Positions 52,627 through 61,338 of a DNA stretch of 64,000 bases are shown piece after piece. This stretch comes from AWTP1-18 sp036504515 (GTDB taxonomy: Bacteria; Pseudomonadota; Gammaproteobacteria; Burkholderiales; Rhodocyclaceae): contig DASXVA010000009.1 in assembly GCA_036504515.1 (NCBI GenBank), positions 490,942 to 554,941 on the forward strand, read 5' to 3'. Every line of letters starts with the position of its first letter. Positions within the stretch are counted from its first letter, which is position 1. The translations under genes were made by a program, and so were the position numbers. Below the pieces are notes generated by a model. That model was not told where the DNA came from and searched no databases. It saw nothing but the letters and a program-made list of their open reading frames with translations.

Positions 52627-53826
52627 TCAGTCGTGATCGCCGATCTTGGATTTCAGTAAGCGGGCCTTCAGGGCATAAGCGCCCTGAACCACCACCGTAT
52701 CGCCTTCTTCAATACCGTCCTTGACCACGAACCGTCCGCCGAGGTTGTCACCCAGTTCGATGGCTCGCTTCTCGAATCCGCCTTTTTCCTTGACGAAGAC
52801 CACCTTTTTTCCTTCCATCAGGAGTACCGCGCTGGCCGGAACGGTGAGCGCCTTGGCCGCAGAGGTGGTGTCGATAGCCGCCGTAGCAAACATGTCCGGC
52901 TTGAGCCTGCCGTCGGTATTGGGCACTTCCACCCGAGCCTTGATGGTGCGACTCTCCTTGTCCATGACGCTGCTGATATAGGTCAGCCTTCCTTTGAAGA
53001 CCTCATTCGGATAAGCCGCCACGGTGACGCCCGCCTGGGCGCCGACACGTACCTTGCCTAGATCCTTCTCGAACAGGCTGGCTTCAATCCAGACCGAAGA
53101 AAGATCGGCTACGGTAAACAGGGGCTTGTCCGGCTGGGCGAGTTCGCCCAGCACGGCCTTCTTCTCGATGACGGTTCCGGCAAAAGGCGCGTTGACCGGG
53201 AACACCGATACAGCACTTTCCGACCGGGTCGGTGTTACGCCCATCATGCGCAGCTTGTCTGTTGCCGCCCGCAGGCTGGCCCGGGCCTTCTCTTGCTCGG
53301 CACGACTACGCAGATAGTCTTTCTGCGGCACGATTTGTTCGGCGTAAAGTTTCTCTGCCCGGTCGAAGTCGGCCTGGGCCAGCTTGAATTGGCTTTCGGC
53401 TTGGAGATAGGCCGACTGCGCTTCCCCAAGCTCGATACTGTCCAGGCTGGCCAGGGCTTGGCCGGCTTTGACTCGGTCGCCCAGCTTGGCGCTAATGCCG
53501 GTAATCCGCCCCGGTACCCGCGGGGCGACATGGGCCAGACGATCCTGATTGGCCTGGATGGTCGCGGTCAGTGGAATACGCTCATGAACCTCCATTTCCG
53601 TGGCCTCTTCGGTCAGGAGGTGGGCTTGCTTGATTGCATCTTCGGACAGTTGGATCTGACCGGTTTCGGACTCGGCTGCTTCGGTTTGAGCCTTCTGGTC
53701 ACCGGCGGCAGGTTTTTCCTGGGTGGCCGTGGTTTGCTCAGCTGGCTTGGGCTCGGGGGTATTGCGGCCACAGGCGGCTAACAAAAGCGCAAAGATCAAG
53801 GCAACGGTTGGGAGGGGGTGAGACAT
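52627..53826 (-). CDS. czcB: RND periplasmic adaptor lipoprotein (CzcB family)
   Basis: The 399-residue precursor has a lipoprotein signal with lipobox LLAAC and an acidic spacer, then the membrane-fusion architecture: barrel-sandwich hybrid with VAPRVPGRITGISAKLGDRV (about 106-125), a helical hairpin, and beta-barrel and membrane-proximal domains. It links pump and outer-membrane factor. The start overlaps the czcC stop by one base (TAATG). The spacer to czcA is nine bases. A His-rich N-terminal metal-binding domain seen in some CzcB proteins is absent. Confidence 0.88.
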   Translation of the reverse strand: MSHPLPTVALIFALLLAACGRNTPEPKPAEQTTATQEKPAAGDQKAQTEAAESETGQIQLSEDAIKQAHLLTEEATEMEVHERIPLTATIQANQDRLAHVAPRVPGRITGISAKLGDRVKAGQALASLDSIELGEAQSAYLQAESQFKLAQADFDRAEKLYAEQIVPQKDYLRSRAEQEKARASLRAATDKLRMMGVTPTRSESAVSVFPVNAPFAGTVIEKKAVLGELAQPDKPLFTVADLSSVWIEASLFEKDLGKVRVGAQAGVTVAAYPNEVFKGRLTYISSVMDKESRTIKARVEVPNTDGRLKPDMFATAAIDTTSAAKALTVPASAVLLMEGKKVVFVKEKGGFEKRAIELGDNLGGRFVVKDGIEEGDTVVVQGAYALKARLLKSKIGDHD

Positions 53827-55133
53827 TATTTTTTCTCCGGGGAGGCGTTGGCGCGGACAAGGGGCCTGCCGGCCATCTGCTCCAGGACAATACGGGTTTG
53901 AATGAAGTCGCCAAAGGCATCGAGATAGTCGCGTCGGGCGTCCAGCAACTGGCGATTGACCAGCAGAAGTTGCAGCAGCCCGATCTCGCCGGCCTTGTAG
54001 GCGGTGGAGGACAGTCGTCGGTTCTCGTCCAGGGCCGGCAATACCGATTCGGCGTAGCGTTTGACCCGGGCATGCAGGCTGTCCAGGCGCTGCCACAGGC
54101 TGCGTACCTGGGCGGCCACGTCGCGCTCGGTGGCTTGCCGCTCAATCTCGGCCTGGGTCAGTTCGGTCGTTGCCCTGCCAATCCCGGCATCGTTACGCCG
54201 GAATAAGGGCAGCGGAATGGAAAGGGTTAGCCGGGTGTATTGTTCCCGCGCATCATAGGGGGCTTCGTGCCCGCTACTCAGTCCCACGGTAACGTCCGGA
54301 TAGACGGCGGCCCGTTCCAGCCCCAGTCGATTGCGGGCGGCCTGTTCCCGGTATTCCAGCATTTTTAGCAATGGTCGTTCCCGAACCGATGCCAGCAAGT
54401 CATCCAGGGCAATCTCCGGTCGGGAGGTCTGTAGCTCGCCGATGGCTTCCGGCAGAGAAGCGACAGGCAACTGCAACGCAGCGGCCAATTCCGTCCGTCC
54501 CTGAAGGAGCTGTTCCTCCAGCACGGCAAGTTGGTTGCGACCGCGTTCGGCTTCCACGGTCGCCAAGTTGCCGTCAAGCCGGCTGTCCTCGCCAACGGTC
54601 ACACGTCGGCGGACCGCCGCAGCGGCGGTTTCAACCGAGGTAAGGGCCTCGTGCTCAGTCTCGATACGCCGTTGTAGCACGAGCACCCGGTAAAAGCGCT
54701 GTTCGACCTCGGCACGCACTTGGCGGCGAACCTCGTCAATGTTTGCTGTGACGGCGGCAAGATCGCGGGAGGCTGCCTCGCGCCGGTAGCCGGCCTGGCC
54801 GGCAATCTCGAAGGTCTGGGAGATGCCGACGGACTGTTCATGAAATCGGCTGTCCTCGCGCCCCAGCTGGCGGGCGCGGCGCCGGGTCTGGTCGGTAGTC
54901 AGTTGAGGATTGTTATAGAGCAGGCCGGAGGCATCCCGTAGCTGGCCTTCGGCTGCTTCGACACCGGCACGGGCGGCACGCAGAGCCGGATTGGCTGATT
55001 CCGCAAGGTGCAACGCGTCGCCCAGGGTTAGCGAACCTGTCGCATGGGCGCCGCTGATAATAAGGAGCAAGCCCGTCAGAAGGCCGAGACGACGCAGCAA
55101 GCCGCGTTCCCCGGCAGGGGTGTCGAACAGCAT
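53826..55133 (-). CDS. czcC: Outer-membrane factor of the RND pump (CzcC/TolC family)
   Basis: The 435-residue precursor has a signal peptide (about 15-33) and two OEP repeats typical of TolC-family factors: LTLGDALHLAESANPALRAA near residue 35 and a second ERPLLKMLEYREQAARN near 250. It forms the exit duct of the tripartite pump. Its Shine-Dalgarno (GAAAGG) lies in an inverted repeat that pairs with the end of the upstream czcI-like gene, and a terminator-like hairpin lies between them. Confidence 0.9.
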   Translation of the reverse strand: MLFDTPAGERGLLRRLGLLTGLLLIISGAHATGSLTLGDALHLAESANPALRAARAGVEAAEGQLRDASGLLYNNPQLTTDQTRRRARQLGREDSRFHEQSVGISQTFEIAGQAGYRREAASRDLAAVTANIDEVRRQVRAEVEQRFYRVLVLQRRIETEHEALTSVETAAAAVRRRVTVGEDSRLDGNLATVEAERGRNQLAVLEEQLLQGRTELAAALQLPVASLPEAIGELQTSRPEIALDDLLASVRERPLLKMLEYREQAARNRLGLERAAVYPDVTVGLSSGHEAPYDAREQYTRLTLSIPLPLFRRNDAGIGRATTELTQAEIERQATERDVAAQVRSLWQRLDSLHARVKRYAESVLPALDENRRLSSTAYKAGEIGLLQLLLVNRQLLDARRDYLDAFGDFIQTRIVLEQMAGRPLVRANASPEKK

Positions 55134-55140
55134 GGGAGAA

Positions 55141-55215
55141 ACCTTTCAAGCGATGAAAAAACGGACTGCCATGAGGCATCCGCTAACGAACGATGTCGGT
55201 TTAGGCTTGAAAGGT
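55141..55215 (-). promoter_or_regulatory. Inverted repeat that can sequester the czcC ribosome-binding site
   Basis: ACCTTTCAAGC at 55141-55151 and GCTTGAAAGGT at 55205-55215 are perfect 11-base complements, 53 bases apart. In the minus-strand RNA the first lies over the end of the czcI-like gene and the second carries GAAAGG, the czcC Shine-Dalgarno. Pairing would hide the RBS, giving translation-level control or coupling. The central part holds a terminator-like hairpin. Confidence 0.6.
55156..55182 (-). terminator. Internal terminator-like hairpin between czcI-like gene and czcC
   Basis: On the minus strand CGGATGCC and GGCAGTCCG form an 8-bp stem with one bulged G and a TCAT loop, followed by TTTTTT. 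It would reduce or end transcription before czcC and is enclosed by the RBS-pairing repeat. Its strength cannot be judged by eye. Confidence 0.55.
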
Positions 55216-55551
55216 GTTTCGGGGCGGACGGAAAAGACCGTCATGAGGCTGGGAGGCGCCAACGACGGATCCCTCGCTACTGAAAACGGTTTCGGTAGCG
55301 GGCAGACTGATCGTGGGTACGCTGGAATCGAGGCCCGTCAAATGGGTCTGTGCATGACAGCCATGATTGCAGAGCTTCTCGGTGGATGCGTGATCGCCGG
55401 TATCTCCAGCGACGACAGAAAAGCTGATTTCGTCGGATAAGGCATCCGCCATAGCCTCCGCGCCATACCCCCACAGCGATGCGTTGACCAGGCAAAAGGC
55501 CAGCAGCATCGCCAGAAGAGAACGTGAGCGGAGACAGAATCGGCGGAACAT
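55201..55551 (-). CDS. czcI: CzcI-like small secreted protein
   Basis: The 116-residue precursor has a hydrophobic signal segment (about 10-30, SLLAMLLAFCLVNASLWGYG) and a cluster CNHGCHAQTH (Cys61, His63, Cys65, His66, His70) that could bind metal. Size, position immediately ahead of a czcC-B-A set and the ligand cluster fit the CzcI type of periplasmic regulator-like protein, although overall similarity is low. The Shine-Dalgarno is weak. The symbol is by position, not firm identity. Confidence 0.55.
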   Translation of the reverse strand: MFRRFCLRSRSLLAMLLAFCLVNASLWGYGAEAMADALSDEISFSVVAGDTGDHASTEKLCNHGCHAQTHLTGLDSSVPTISLPATETVFSSEGSVVGASQPHDGLFRPPRNTFQA

Positions 55552-55577
55552 GGCTGGGGATTATCCCGAGATGGGGG

Positions 55578-55727
55578 TTATCGCGTCAATGGAATATCAG
55601 TGCCGGGCACGTTCGGCGCCGATGGCTTGGCCTGCACCCCTTTGTCGGCGGGCGCCGGCTCGGCGAAAACCGGCGAAGCCGAGAGAACCACGGCAGACAT
55701 TACGGCAACCAAAAGTGTCTTTTTCAT
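55578..55727 (-). CDS. 49-residue secreted peptide between cadA and czcI-like gene
   Basis: This small gene encodes a 49-residue peptide: a Sec signal MKKTLLVAVMSAVVLSASPVFA followed by about 27 Ala/Pro/Lys-rich residues with no Cys or His. An AAGAGA motif lies about 8 bases before the ATG, and the gene is on the same strand as cadA (47-base gap) and the czcI-like gene (26-base gap). No known family was recognised. A small envelope or periplasmic factor of the metal operon is inferred. Confidence 0.6.
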   Translation of the reverse strand: MKKTLLVAVMSAVVLSASPVFAEPAPADKGVQAKPSAPNVPGTDIPLTR

Positions 55728-55774
55728 GATCGATCTCTTCCAGGAATGGATTGATTCAACATAGTCTTGCATCA

Positions 55775-57955
55775 TCACCTCCGCAATAACCGGAGTCCGT
55801 TCGCGACCACCAGCAGGCTCGCTCCCATGTCGGCAAAGACCGCCATCCACATGGTGGCCTTGCCGATAAAGACCAGGCCGATGAAGACGGCCTTGATGCT
55901 CAAGGCCAGCGCTATGTTCTGTCGCAGCACCGAAGCGGCGGCATGGGAAATTCGTATAAAGAGAGGCAGTTTGCGCAGGTCGTCGTCCATCAGCGCCACG
56001 TCGGCCGTCTCGATGGCCGTATCGGTACCGGCGGCGCCCATGGCAAAGCCGATGTCTGCGCGGGCCAGGGCTGGAGCATCATTGATGCCATCGCCGACCA
56101 TACCGACAGGCCCAAAGTCGGCGCGTAGGGACTCAATGGCAACCAGCTTGTCTTCGGGCAACTGGTTGCCGCGTGCCTCGTCGATGCCCACCTGGGCGGC
56201 AATGGCTTGCGCCGTGTGCGGATTGTCACCGGTCAGCATGACGGTCTTCACGCCGAGGCGGTGCAGCTCCGCAATGGCCTCCCGGCTCGTTTCTCGCACC
56301 GTATCGGCGACGGCGAGAATTGCCAGCACCCGAGTTTCATCTGCCAGTAGCACGACGGTCTTACCTTGCTGTTCCAAAACGTCGAGCCGGGCCTCTAAAG
56401 CAGGCGAGCAAAGGCTTAACTCCTCAATCAACCGATGATTGCCGAACTGGTAGGTCTTTCCTTCAATCGAGCCGCGCACTCCCCGCCCTGGGATAGCGGC
56501 GAAGCCATCTACTGCCCGGACGGCAATCCCTGCATCAGATGCCGCTCGGACTACGGCCTGGGATACCGGATGGTCAGAACGCCCGGCAAGGCTGGCGGCG
56601 AGACTTCGTACCATCGTTTCATCACCTCCTGCCAAAAGTGCGAAGTCGGTCTGCACCGGTCGGCCATGGGTCAGCGTGCCCGTTTTGTCGAGCGCCAGCG
56701 CCGCCAGAAGGCGTCCTTGCTCCAGATAGACGCCGCCTTTGATGAGAATCCCATGGCGTGCCGCTGCTGCCAGTCCGCTGACGATGGTGACCGGCGTCGA
56801 GATGACTAGCGCGCAGGGACAGGCAATGACCAGTAGCACCAGCGCCTTGTAGACGGCATCGAACCACGGGGTGCCAAAGACCAGCGGCGGTACGGCCGCC
56901 ATGCCGATGGCGACGGCGAACACCGCGGGGGTGTAGATACGCGCGAACCGGTCGACAAAGCGCTGCGTTGGCGCACGCGCTCCTTGGGCTGCCTCGACGG
57001 CGTGGATGATGCGGGCGAGGGTCGAGTTTGTGGCCGTAGCAGTGACTTTGTACTCGAATGAGCCCGCCTCGTTGATCGTGCCGGCGAACACCAGGTCGCC
57101 TTCGGCTTTGTCTACCGGCAGACTCTCACCGGTAATCGGGGCCTGGTTGACCGTAGAACCGCCAGAAACGATCACGCCATCCAGTGCGATTCGTTCCCCC
57201 GGTCGCACCCGTACCCGTGCATCCAATGGCACCGATGTGGCCTCAACTTCGACCCAGCGATCGTCAGCTTGGCGAACGGTCGCCTTATCCGGGGCAAGAG
57301 ACAGCAAGCCCCGGATTGCGTTGCGCGCCCGGTCAAGGGACTTTGCCTCAATGACTTCAGCCAGCGCAAAGAGGAACATCACCATGGCCCCCTCAGGCCA
57401 CTGGCCAATCAGCAGTGCGCCTGTCACAGCAATGGACATGAGGGCATTGATGTTGAGATTGAGATTCTTGAGCGCGATCCAACCTTTCTTATAGGTGGGC
57501 AGACCGCCGACGAGAATGGCGATGATCGACAGTACCGCCTCAATCCGGTGGTCGCCGCCGTCGAACCAGTGCACGGCTTCGGCCGCTGTGGCTGCCACAC
57601 CGGATAGGGCGAGTGGCCACCATGTAAACTTCTCGGCTAACGGCGTTTCAGCGACACCGCTCGAACTCTTGGGCAACACGGCTTCCATGCCCAGCGACTG
57701 AATGGCCGCTATGGCGGGTGCCAGCGCTTCAGGATCATGGATCAGCGTCAGGGTGCGCTGCAGGAGATTGAAGTCCAAATTCCTGATCCCAGCCATTCCG
57801 GCCAACTTGCCACGAATTAACGCTTCCTCCGTGGGGCAGTCCATCTGGGAAATGATGAGAACGGTGCGCATACCACCTGTAATTTCCGGTGCGGGGACGA
57901 CGGCGGCGGGGGCTGGTACCGAGCTGCCGCAAGTCTTGGACACACATTCGTTCAC
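55775..57955 (-). CDS. cadA: Zn/Cd/Pb-translocating P1B-type ATPase
   Basis: The 726-residue pump has an N-terminal HMA-like domain (30-95) with the ion-binding motif MDCPTEE (Cys40), TGES actuator (275-278), CPC ion site (379-381) in helix 6, phosphorylation motif DKTGTLT (423-429), GDGINDAPAL, and the final helix with ADMGASLLVV carrying the Asp of the Zn/Cd/Pb subgroup. A short Cys-bearing N-terminus (Cys4, Cys9) precedes. It exports divalent soft metals across the inner membrane. It is divergent from a MerR-family regulator, over a promoter of the pbrA/cadA type. Confidence 0.92.
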   Translation of the reverse strand: MNECVSKTCGSSVPAPAAVVPAPEITGGMRTVLIISQMDCPTEEALIRGKLAGMAGIRNLDFNLLQRTLTLIHDPEALAPAIAAIQSLGMEAVLPKSSSGVAETPLAEKFTWWPLALSGVAATAAEAVHWFDGGDHRIEAVLSIIAILVGGLPTYKKGWIALKNLNLNINALMSIAVTGALLIGQWPEGAMVMFLFALAEVIEAKSLDRARNAIRGLLSLAPDKATVRQADDRWVEVEATSVPLDARVRVRPGERIALDGVIVSGGSTVNQAPITGESLPVDKAEGDLVFAGTINEAGSFEYKVTATATNSTLARIIHAVEAAQGARAPTQRFVDRFARIYTPAVFAVAIGMAAVPPLVFGTPWFDAVYKALVLLVIACPCALVISTPVTIVSGLAAAARHGILIKGGVYLEQGRLLAALALDKTGTLTHGRPVQTDFALLAGGDETMVRSLAASLAGRSDHPVSQAVVRAASDAGIAVRAVDGFAAIPGRGVRGSIEGKTYQFGNHRLIEELSLCSPALEARLDVLEQQGKTVVLLADETRVLAILAVADTVRETSREAIAELHRLGVKTVMLTGDNPHTAQAIAAQVGIDEARGNQLPEDKLVAIESLRADFGPVGMVGDGINDAPALARADIGFAMGAAGTDTAIETADVALMDDDLRKLPLFIRISHAAASVLRQNIALALSIKAVFIGLVFIGKATMWMAVFADMGASLLVVANGLRLLRR

Positions 57956-57990
57956 GCTTGGAACTCCTACGTTCTATTCCGATGTTGTTC

Positions 57991-58021
57991 ATTCAACACC
58001 CTATAGTTACTATAGAGTCAA
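57991..58021 (-). promoter_or_regulatory. MerR-type promoter of cadA with 19-bp spacer and operator dyad
   Basis: On the minus strand TTGACT (58021-58016) and TTGAAT (57996-57991) are separated by exactly 19 bp, the long spacing activated by MerR-family regulators. The spacer contains ACTCTATAG-TAA-CTATAGGGT (57998-58018), an almost perfect dyad. It closely matches the published pbrA/cadA operator style as I recall it. The divergent regulator probably binds here. Confidence 0.85.
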
Positions 58022-58040
58022 GCTGTTCTTGGAGAAACGA

Positions 58041-58499
58041 ATGAATACGGTACTGAAGATCGGGGAACTCGCCCGGCAAACGGGTTGTCCAGTTGAAACC
58101 ATCCGCTACTATGAGCGTGATGGCCTGTTGCCTGCGCCGGCACGCTCGGAAGGCAACTACCGTCTGTACGACGAAAAGCACGTCGAGCGGCTGTCGTTTA
58201 TCCGCCGTTGCAGATCATTGGACATGACCTTGGATGAGATCCGCATTCTGCTGCGCTTTCGCGATGCACCCGATGAAAACTGCGAAACGGTCAATACGCT
58301 ACTGGATGCCCATATTGGCCATGTAACTGCGCGTATCGACGAACTCAAGCATTTGGAAGAACAGTTGCGTGAGTTGCGCCAACAGTGCGGGGCGTCGCGG
58401 CTAGCCAGGGATTGCGGAATACTCAACGAGTTGTCACAGGTGCGCGCCGAGGAATATCACGGGAAAACTGAGTCCGATCACATTCCTGGGGCGCATTGA
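58041..58499 (+). CDS. cadR: CadR/PbrR-like MerR-family metal regulator
   Basis: The 152-residue protein has the MerR helix-turn-helix (LKIGELARQTGCPVETIRYY, 5-24), a long dimerisation helix, and metal-site Cys81, Cys116 and Cys125 (DENCETVN and QQCGASRLARDCG), a triad with the same spacing as PbrR/CadR. It should sense Pb, Cd or Zn and activate the divergent cadA promoter. The ATG at 58041 begins the conserved MNTVLKIGELA; longer upstream frames are not homologous. The C-terminal His tail of CadR is replaced by EYHGKTESDHIPGAH. Confidence 0.9.
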   Translation: MNTVLKIGELARQTGCPVETIRYYERDGLLPAPARSEGNYRLYDEKHVERLSFIRRCRSLDMTLDEIRILLRFRDAPDENCETVNTLLDAHIGHVTARIDELKHLEEQLRELRQQCGASRLARDCGILNELSQVRAEEYHGKTESDHIPGAH

Positions 58500-58520
58500 C
58501 GCGAAAGGTCAAGCCACCCA

Positions 58521-59933
58521 TCAGGTATGCGCACCAATCCTAATTACTTTGGGTAGGATTAGATCAAATCGGGTAACTCCATCGTGAGAAAAAACAGAAG
58601 CAGTTCCCCCATGGGCACGTAAGATCGACTGGGTGATCGCCAATCCGAGTCCTGCGCCGTCACTGAAGCGTTGCCGCGAAGCATCCACGCGATAGAAGCG
58701 GTCAAAGAGCCGGGGCAGGTGTTCGGCAGGAATTGTGTTTCCTGTGTTCTCCACGGTCCATTTCACCTTCTCACCATCGCTGTCGATTTGAATGGCGACC
58801 ATGCCTCCCTGCGGGGTATGGCGAATGGCATTGGAGAGAATATTGTTGATGGCCCTGCGCAGCATCAGCCGGTCCCCCAGGACCTGTCCGCCGCCAGAAC
58901 AGGTCAGCTTTATTCCTTTGTCCTCAGCCACTATTTCATAGAACTCCAGAATCCCCTTTGTTTCCTCGGCGAGGTCGATCCGCTCTTGGTGGGGAATGAT
59001 GAGATCGTTATCCGCTTTGGCCAGGAAAAGCATGTCGGCGATCATGCGGGACAAGCGTTCAAACTCCTCCGAGTTGGAGGCGAGGACATTCTTGTATTCC
59101 TCTGCCGTTCGGCTCTTGGAGAGCGTTACCTGAGTCTGTGTCAGCAGATTGCTGACCGGAGTCCGCAATTCATGGGCCAGATCGGAAGAAAAATCCGACA
59201 ACCGTCGAAAGGACTCCTGTAGCCGGGCCAACATGCCATTAAGTGTCTCGGCAACCTCAGCCAGTTCCAGAGGAATAGTCGCGACTGCAAGGCGTTGGTC
59301 CAGGCTATTGGCCGTAATGTCCGCGGCCCCCTGGCTGATGATTCTGAGGGGGGCCAGTCCTCTCCTCGCAACAACCCAACCGAGAAACCCGGTCAGCAGC
59401 GCTGCAGCGCCAACCACTAACCAAAGGGTTATTTGGAATGAGCTCATGAAATGCTCATGGGTGGATAGGTTCGTAGAGATGGCAACCGTCAGCGGCTTGC
59501 CACCGGGAATTCCGGTCGGCACCCTGGCGGCAATACCACGGTAAGTACTGTGGTTTGTATCGGTCCAAAGGGTTGAAGTCATTTTGTTGCTTCCCTGAGT
59601 TAATACTTCATCGGGAAAGATGGCTCCACTGGTCAGGAATAGATTCTGCCGATCATGGGTCGTGACCAGCACGGCCAAGCCATGGTGCCCAACCAAAGCC
59701 CCATCAAGTTTTGTTGATAGAACAGACAACTCTTCGGAAGTTCGGATATTCCCAATGGCGGTCTGGAGGAGTTCCATCTTGCCGTTGAGGGTTTCCATAT
59801 CCAATTCTTCGAAATGGTGCTCTACAAGGGTGCCAATCAATAATCCCAGTAGCAGTAGAATGGCCGTGGAGACCGTCGCAAACAACAGCGTCAGCCGGAC
59901 GGTGATGGATTTGCGGCCAATCAAAGTCCTCAT
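58521..59933 (-). CDS. copS: Heavy-metal sensor histidine kinase (CusS/CopS type)
   Basis: The 470-residue kinase has a first transmembrane helix (about 14-36), a periplasmic sensor domain (about 37-165), a second helix (about 168-190), HAMP, a HisKA box with His254 (DLAHELRTPVSNL), and an ATPase domain (NNILSNAIRHTP, GDGAGLGL-like SDGAGLGLAI). Family and context point to periplasmic copper or silver sensing. It starts in an ATGA overlap with the upstream regulator. Confidence 0.88.
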   Translation of the reverse strand: MRTLIGRKSITVRLTLLFATVSTAILLLLGLLIGTLVEHHFEELDMETLNGKMELLQTAIGNIRTSEELSVLSTKLDGALVGHHGLAVLVTTHDRQNLFLTSGAIFPDEVLTQGSNKMTSTLWTDTNHSTYRGIAARVPTGIPGGKPLTVAISTNLSTHEHFMSSFQITLWLVVGAAALLTGFLGWVVARRGLAPLRIISQGAADITANSLDQRLAVATIPLELAEVAETLNGMLARLQESFRRLSDFSSDLAHELRTPVSNLLTQTQVTLSKSRTAEEYKNVLASNSEEFERLSRMIADMLFLAKADNDLIIPHQERIDLAEETKGILEFYEIVAEDKGIKLTCSGGGQVLGDRLMLRRAINNILSNAIRHTPQGGMVAIQIDSDGEKVKWTVENTGNTIPAEHLPRLFDRFYRVDASRQRFSDGAGLGLAITQSILRAHGGTASVFSHDGVTRFDLILPKVIRIGAHT

Positions 59934-60607
59934 GCGCTGACCTCCAACACATAGCCCATGCCACGCACGGTTTGAATCAACTTGGGCTCGAAGCCGTCGT
60001 CCATCTTGGCGCGAAGTCGCCGAATTGCGACTTCAATCACATTGGTGTCGCTGTCGAAGTTCATGTCCCAGACCTGGGAGGCGATCAAGGATCGGGGCAG
60101 CACCTCCCCCTGGCGGCGCAGCAGCAGTTCCAGCAGGGAGAATTCCTTGGAGGTGAGGTCGATCTTCTTGCCGGCGCGGGTGACTCGGCGGCGCATTAAG
60201 TCCAGTTCTAAGTCCGCCGCTTTCAGGGAGTCAGCTTCCTTGACCTTGCCGCCGCGACGCAGCAGGGTGCGTACCCGGGCCAGCAGCTCGGCGAAGGCGA
60301 AAGGTTTGACCAGATAGTCATCGGCACCCAGTTCCAAGCCTTTGACTCTATCCTCTACATCATCTCGGGCCGTTAAGAAAAGCACGGGCATTTCCTTGCC
60401 TGCTCGCCGAATGCCCTCCAAAATTTTCCAGCCATCCAAGCCAGGCAGCATGACATCAAGAATGGCTAAGTCATAGGCCTCAGTGAGCGCCAGATGCAGG
60501 CCATCCAATCCATCCCGGGCCAAATCCACGACAAAACCAGCCTCGGATAGCCCCTGTTTGAGGTAATCCCCCGTTTTGGCTTCGTCTTCTACGACCAGGA
60601 TCTTCAT
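59930..60607 (-). CDS. copR: OmpR-family response regulator (CusR/CopR type)
   Basis: The 225-residue regulator has a receiver domain with phosphoacceptor Asp51 (LAILDVMLPGLDGW) and an OmpR winged-helix C-terminal domain (VIEVAIRRLRAKMDDGFEP, RGMGYVLE). It acts with the coupled kinase. The ATG giving MKILVVEDEAKTG was chosen because all relatives start here. A dyad at 60674-60691 lies 66 bases upstream of its start. Confidence 0.9.
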   Translation of the reverse strand: MKILVVEDEAKTGDYLKQGLSEAGFVVDLARDGLDGLHLALTEAYDLAILDVMLPGLDGWKILEGIRRAGKEMPVLFLTARDDVEDRVKGLELGADDYLVKPFAFAELLARVRTLLRRGGKVKEADSLKAADLELDLMRRRVTRAGKKIDLTSKEFSLLELLLRRQGEVLPRSLIASQVWDMNFDSDTNVIEVAIRRLRAKMDDGFEPKLIQTVRGMGYVLEVSA

Positions 60608-60673
60608 GGACGGCTCCAGCGCATTGGTGATGGTGACCCGATATTGTGCCGTGGCCGGTAAAGATGTCCCTAA

Positions 60674-60691
60674 GATTACGGTAATGTAATC
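60674..60691. promoter_or_regulatory. CopR-box-like dyad in the copR/cytochrome c divergent region
   Basis: GATTAC-GGTAAT-GTAATC is a perfect 6-base inverted repeat with a 6-base centre, in the divergent space. The same ATTAC-N6-GTAAT pattern recurs at 61339-61354. Such dyads fit CopR/CusR response-regulator sites. The identity of the binding protein is inferred. Confidence 0.6.
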
Positions 60692-60757
60692 CATCGGTCA
60701 TCCAACCGTTAGTCGAGAAAATCAAGAATTCAGATCCCCAACCGATACCGATTCCCC

Positions 60758-61336
60758 ATGAGAAAAACTCTAATTGGCCTGGCCCTGATCGGCACAGGTC
60801 TGATCACCGGCGGCACTCTTGTTCACGCCGGCTTCGTTGATGTAGCGGCCGATAGCCCGCACAGTGGCATTGTTCTTAACTTAATCACATGGGTACGGGA
60901 TCGCGCCCTTGCACGACAGACTCGAGATATTGTGCCTCCTACAGACTTGACTGACGCAGGTCGAATTCAGCGAGGTGCCGGTAACTATGCCGCCATGTGT
61001 GCAGGATGCCACCTGATCCCCGGGGTCCAGAAATCGGAAATCCGCCAGGGCTTGTACCCTCAACCGCCCAATCTCAGCCTTGCACCGACTGCGGATGATC
61101 TCTCCAGACTTGATGCCAGACGCTTCTGGATCATCAAGCATGGCATCAAGGCTTCCGGGATGCCAGCCTGGGCCCAAGGTGGTATGGGGGATGGCGCCAT
61201 CTGGGACCTGACGGCCTTCCTCAAGGCATTGCCGAGCCTTTCGTCTGAGGAATACCGCCAATTGGTCGCCGGCAGTGACGGTCATGTCCATGAGGGTATG
61301 GCGCACGATCATGAGCATGGTGACCATGCTCATTGA
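60758..61336 (+). CDS. Cytochrome c with His-rich tail in a copper-type locus
   Basis: The 192-residue precursor has a signal/anchor segment (about 4-24), one heme-binding CAGCH (81-85), a likely axial Met in ASGMPAWAQ, and a C-terminal tail of alternating His/Asp/Glu (HVHEGMAHDHEHGDHAH). It is a c-type cytochrome, presumably in the periplasm. The His tail may bind copper. It is divergent from the copRS genes and upstream of the DUF411-CusF genes, which suggests a role in copper handling or oxidation; the reaction is unknown. Confidence 0.88.
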   Translation: MRKTLIGLALIGTGLITGGTLVHAGFVDVAADSPHSGIVLNLITWVRDRALARQTRDIVPPTDLTDAGRIQRGAGNYAAMCAGCHLIPGVQKSEIRQGLYPQPPNLSLAPTADDLSRLDARRFWIIKHGIKASGMPAWAQGGMGDGAIWDLTAFLKALPSLSSEEYRQLVAGSDGHVHEGMAHDHEHGDHAH

Positions 61337-61338
61337 AC

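Noticed and set aside
57702..58040. N-terminal extension of cadR
   Set aside because: It would run over the operator and antisense to cadA; MerR proteins begin at the HTH, as at 58041.
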